Shown here piece by piece: positions 63,005 to 64,000 of a stretch of DNA of 64,000 bases; within the stretch, counting starts at the first letter, position 1; every line of letters begins with the position of its first letter. The stretch lies in the NCBI RefSeq assembly GCF_001027105.1, contig NZ_CP011526.1, positions 2,046,001-2,110,000 of the forward strand, written 5' to 3'. The position numbers and the translations under genes are program-made. The stretch comes from Staphylococcus aureus (lineage in GTDB: Bacteria > Bacillota > Bacilli > Staphylococcales > Staphylococcaceae). The notes below the pieces were generated by a model, which worked only from the letters and a program-made list of their open reading frames with translations, ran no database searches and was not told where the DNA came from.

Positions 63005-64000
63005 TCAGAAATCGCTTGGTTTTTCAGTGATTAAATTCAAATAATACTTAATATGATTAACTATTCTTTCTGAAGCAAATCCATCACCGTAAGGATTAGA
63101 TGCTTCAGACATTTGATGATATAATCTCTCATCATCGATTAATTCTTTTGCAGCTTGATACACATTTTGCTTATTTGTTCCAATGACTTTTAATGTGCCA
63201 GCTTCAACACCTTCAGGACGTTCTGTAACACTTCGCAAAACTAAAACTGGCTTATTAAATGATGGCGCTTCTTCCTGAATTCCACCTGAATCTGTCAAAA
63301 TAAAATAAGATTTTTTAGCAAAATTATGGAAATCTACTACGTCCAAAGGTTCAATCAATTCAATTCTGTCATGACTACCTAAAATCTTTTGAGCCACCTC
63401 TCGAACTTTCGGGTTTTTATGCATTGGATATACCAGTGCTAAATCAGTATACTCATCTATTAAGCGTCTAACCGCTTTAAATATATTTTCCATGGGTTTC
63501 CCGATATTTTCTCGTCGGTGTGCTGTCATAAGAATGAATTTTTTGTCATGGTATTTATCCATGATGTTAGATTTATAATTGTCATCAACTGTATATTTCA
63601 TAGCATCAATCGCAGTATTACCAGTGACAACAACACTTTCTGAATATTTCCCTTCACTTAACAAATGCGATGCAGCATTTTTAGTAGGTGCAAAATGTAA
63701 GTCAGCTAATACACCAACTAATTGTCTATTCACCTCTTCTGGAAAAGGTGAATATTTATCATAACTTCTAAGCCCTGCTTCAACGTGTCCAATCGGCACT
63801 TGGTTATAAAATGCCGCTAAACCACCTGCAAATGTCGTCATCGTATCACCATGTACAAGTACCATGTCTGGTTTTTCTAATTGAATCACTTGTTCTAATT
63901 GAGTGATTGATTTAGAAGTTATCTCAGAAAGTGTCTGTCCTGATTTCATAATATTCAAATCGTATTTTGGTTTGATTTCAAAGGTACTTAATACTGAATC
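63005..64000 (-). CDS. mnaA: UDP-N-acetylglucosamine 2-epimerase, cut by the window edge
   Basis: This gene is open at the right edge; 331 codons are visible and the N-terminus lies outside. The enzyme makes UDP-ManNAc from UDP-GlcNAc for wall teichoic acid and capsule. Visible motifs are LVHGDTMTTFAGG, VGHVEAGLRS, LMTAHRRENIGKP and LTDSGGIQEEAPSFNKPVL. The frame upstream of 63958 continues to the edge (reading DSVLSTFEIKPKYDLNI), so the TTG at 63958 is not the start. S. aureus has related copies; gene order next to atp fits mnaA. Confidence 0.92.
   Translation of the reverse strand, partial: DSVLSTFEIKPKYDLNIMKSGQTLSEITSKSITQLEQVIQLEKPDMVLVHGDTMTTFAGGLAAFYNQVPIGHVEAGLRSYDKYSPFPEEVNRQLVGVLADLHFAPTKNAASHLLSEGKYSESVVVTGNTAIDAMKYTVDDNYKSNIMDKYHDKKFILMTAHRRENIGKPMENIFKAVRRLIDEYTDLALVYPMHKNPKVREVAQKILGSHDRIELIEPLDVVDFHNFAKKSYFILTDSGGIQEEAPSFNKPVLVLRSVTERPEGVEAGTLKVIGTNKQNVYQAAKELIDDERLYHQMSEASNPYGDGFASERIVNHIKYYLNLITEKPSDF

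Overview
This window is chromosomal DNA of a low-GC Gram-positive coccus, almost certainly Staphylococcus aureus or a very close member of the S. aureus complex. The protein sequences, the gene order (ilv-leu, rrn, sigB locus, mazEF, alr, acpS, kdp, cshA, murF-ddl, rodA, csoR, cls2, yidC, thi operon, sceD, fabZ-murA, atp operon, mnaA), the SigB-type promoter and the WalR-type box all agree with that species. This identification rests on recall of gene sequences, not on a database search.

Layout. Positions 33-9045 (+) hold the branched-chain amino-acid operon from ilvB to ilvA (ilvB, ilvN, ilvC, leuA, leuB, leuC, leuD, ilvA); its promoter and ilvD lie off the left edge. It converges on a ribosomal RNA operon read on the minus strand (14928 down to about 9205): two near-consensus promoters, tRNA-Leu(GAG), tRNA-Gly(TCC), 16S, a tRNA-free spacer with an internal duplication, 23S, 5S and a terminator. 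From 15408 to 26184 the minus strand carries tex-sprT, the sigma-B module (rsbU, rsbV, rsbW, sigB), mazEF, alr, acpS and three linked bacterial-PH membrane proteins. The potassium module follows: kdpF (28 codons), kdpA, kdpB, kdpC on minus and, divergently, kdpD-kdpE on plus. Then come cshA, murF-ddl, rodA, a 45-residue orphan gene, csoR with a cysteine-free csoZ-like gene, cls2 and an HD-domain gene.

The stretch 44057-44868 has no credible gene and contains a G/T-rich minisatellite of 42-bp and 100-bp tandem units. After it come yidC, the thiamin salvage operon tenA-thiD-thiM-thiE behind a TPP riboswitch, an IS1182-family insertion, sceD, an ssb paralogue, a YwpF-like gene, fabZ-murA, a DUF1146 gene, the complete atpIBEFHAGDC operon, and mnaA, which is cut by the right edge.

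How the genes work together. Most of the window is housekeeping: amino-acid synthesis, translation, cell-wall precursors (alr, ddl, murF, murA, mnaA), wall assembly and turnover (rodA, sceD), membrane lipids and proteins (fabZ, acpS, cls2, yidC), energy (atp) and stress control (sigB, mazEF, kdpDE). I did not see a new multi-gene system, CRISPR array, prophage or genomic island. The most unusual items are the tandem repeat at 44094-44462, the CXXC-less partner of CsoR, the 197-bp structured spacer between atpE and atpF, an IS flanked by a split palindrome, a candidate direct-repeat operator between kdpF and kdpD, and a triple bacterial-PH membrane gene set joined to acpS.
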